From NCBI GenBank assembly GCA_910577795.1, contig CAJTNW010000017.1, positions 1,398 to 34,025 of the forward strand: a stretch of 32,628 nt of DNA, written 5' to 3'. Below, in pieces: positions 32,302 through 32,628 of this stretch (position 1 is its first letter; each line of letters opens with the position of its first letter). Both the position numbers and the translations under genes were made by a program. Under the pieces are notes generated by a model. It did no database searches. It worked only from the letters and a program-made list of their open reading frames with translations, and was not told the DNA's origin. The stretch is from an uncultured Christensenella sp. Its GTDB lineage: Bacteria; Bacillota; Clostridia; Christensenellales; UBA3700.

Positions 32302-32628
32302 ATGGAAAGATTAAGATTAATCATAGTAGACAGTGATGAGGAGAATATAAAGAAAGCCGAAAGGGAAATGGAAAGTGAATACATAGAGATAGTAGGGAAA
32401 GCAGGAAACGGAGTAGAGTGCTTAGATATAATGGAAAGAGTAGAAGCAGATGTAATATTAACAGAGTTAATGATGCCAAGAATGGATGGATATCTGCTAA
32501 TAGATAGAATAAATGAAAGAAAAGAAGGTAAAAGACCAAAGATATATATAATGACAAATATGATGCCAGAGGCATATATAACAGCAGCACTACAAAAGAA
32601 TGTAACATATTACTTTTTTAAACCATTA
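32302..32628 (+). CDS. Spo0A-like receiver protein with Glu at the phospho-site, 3' end outside window
   Basis: 109 codons are present, forming one receiver domain. β1 ends IIVDSDEE (D10, S11, D12). The segment ADVILTELMMPRMDG has E55 exactly where the phospho-accepting Asp is expected (four residues before Pro59). The conserved Thr85 and Lys107 (YYFFKP) are kept. NGVECLDIM and the YYFFKPL ending resemble Spo0A receivers, but the output domain is outside the window, so the family is uncertain. Asp-to-Glu often mimics or abolishes phosphorylation. Isoleucine is coded almost only by ATA, unlike neighbouring genes. AGGAG lies an unusually long 15 bases before the ATG. Confidence 0.8.
   Translation, partial: MERLRLIIVDSDEENIKKAEREMESEYIEIVGKAGNGVECLDIMERVEADVILTELMMPRMDGYLLIDRINERKEGKRPKIYIMTNMMPEAYITAALQKNVTYYFFKPL

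Overview
The window is AT-rich, standard-code DNA from a low-GC Gram-positive bacterium, most probably an anaerobic, possibly gut-dwelling member of the Clostridia. The grounds are purine-rich Shine-Dalgarno sites, a clostridial/enterococcal-type V/A-ATPase operon, an agr-type peptide quorum-sensing locus, a Spo0A-like receiver, the ywlC-ywlE-rpiB gene order known from Bacillus, and a GH95 fucosidase. Species cannot be fixed from the sequence alone. I saw no tRNA, rRNA, CRISPR array or insertion sequence, and no gene-free stretch longer than 300 bases.

Layout. 1-4008: the 3' part of a restriction-modification operon (Eco57I-like adenine methylase, cut by the window edge; a small tail-anchored protein; a GIY-YIG/SF2 helicase fusion). 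4161-5588 (minus): a membrane-anchored, Pro/Glu-rich protein with a 12-residue repeat and a C-terminal YegP/DUF1508-like domain. 5722-6498: a ZIP metal transporter with a possibly leaderless promoter. 6652-8670: tsaC/ywlC, an arginine-phosphatase-like ywlE, then rpiB. 8674-17506: a complete nine-gene V/A-ATPase operon (G/H-I-K-E-C-F-A-B-D) whose ring subunit carries all five Na+ ligands known from Enterococcus hirae NtpK. rpiB is only 3 bases upstream and appears to share its promoter. 17746-20381: a lipoprotein, a divergent Cys-rich micro-membrane protein, and glycyl-tRNA synthetase. 20514-22904: an intracellular GH95 fucosidase. 23088-26659: a TM2 protein, then an ECF S component-coaX-hom operon. 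26810-28072: a GMP synthetase whose glutaminase domain has lost its catalytic core. 28291-32122: a small helical protein, an XRE regulator and an agr-type system (agrA-agrC, agrB, agrD). 32302-end: the start of a Spo0A-like receiver whose phospho-acceptor Asp is Glu.

How the genes work together. In the agr region, AgrB should cleave and cyclise the 44-residue AgrD around Cys28 (predicted ring C-T-W-W-S), AgrC should sense the peptide, and the LytTR regulator AgrA should activate transcription. A 46-bp element built from two units 21 bp apart occurs almost identically (44/46) before agrB and again before agrD. It is the obvious candidate AgrA operator, so B and D look like two separately auto-induced units while agrAC has its own near-consensus promoter.

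The observations I consider most worth follow-up are this rearranged agr circuit with its duplicated operator, the glutaminase-dead GMP synthetase, the Asp-to-Glu receiver, the tail-anchored protein inside the restriction operon, and the 26%-cysteine membrane peptide.
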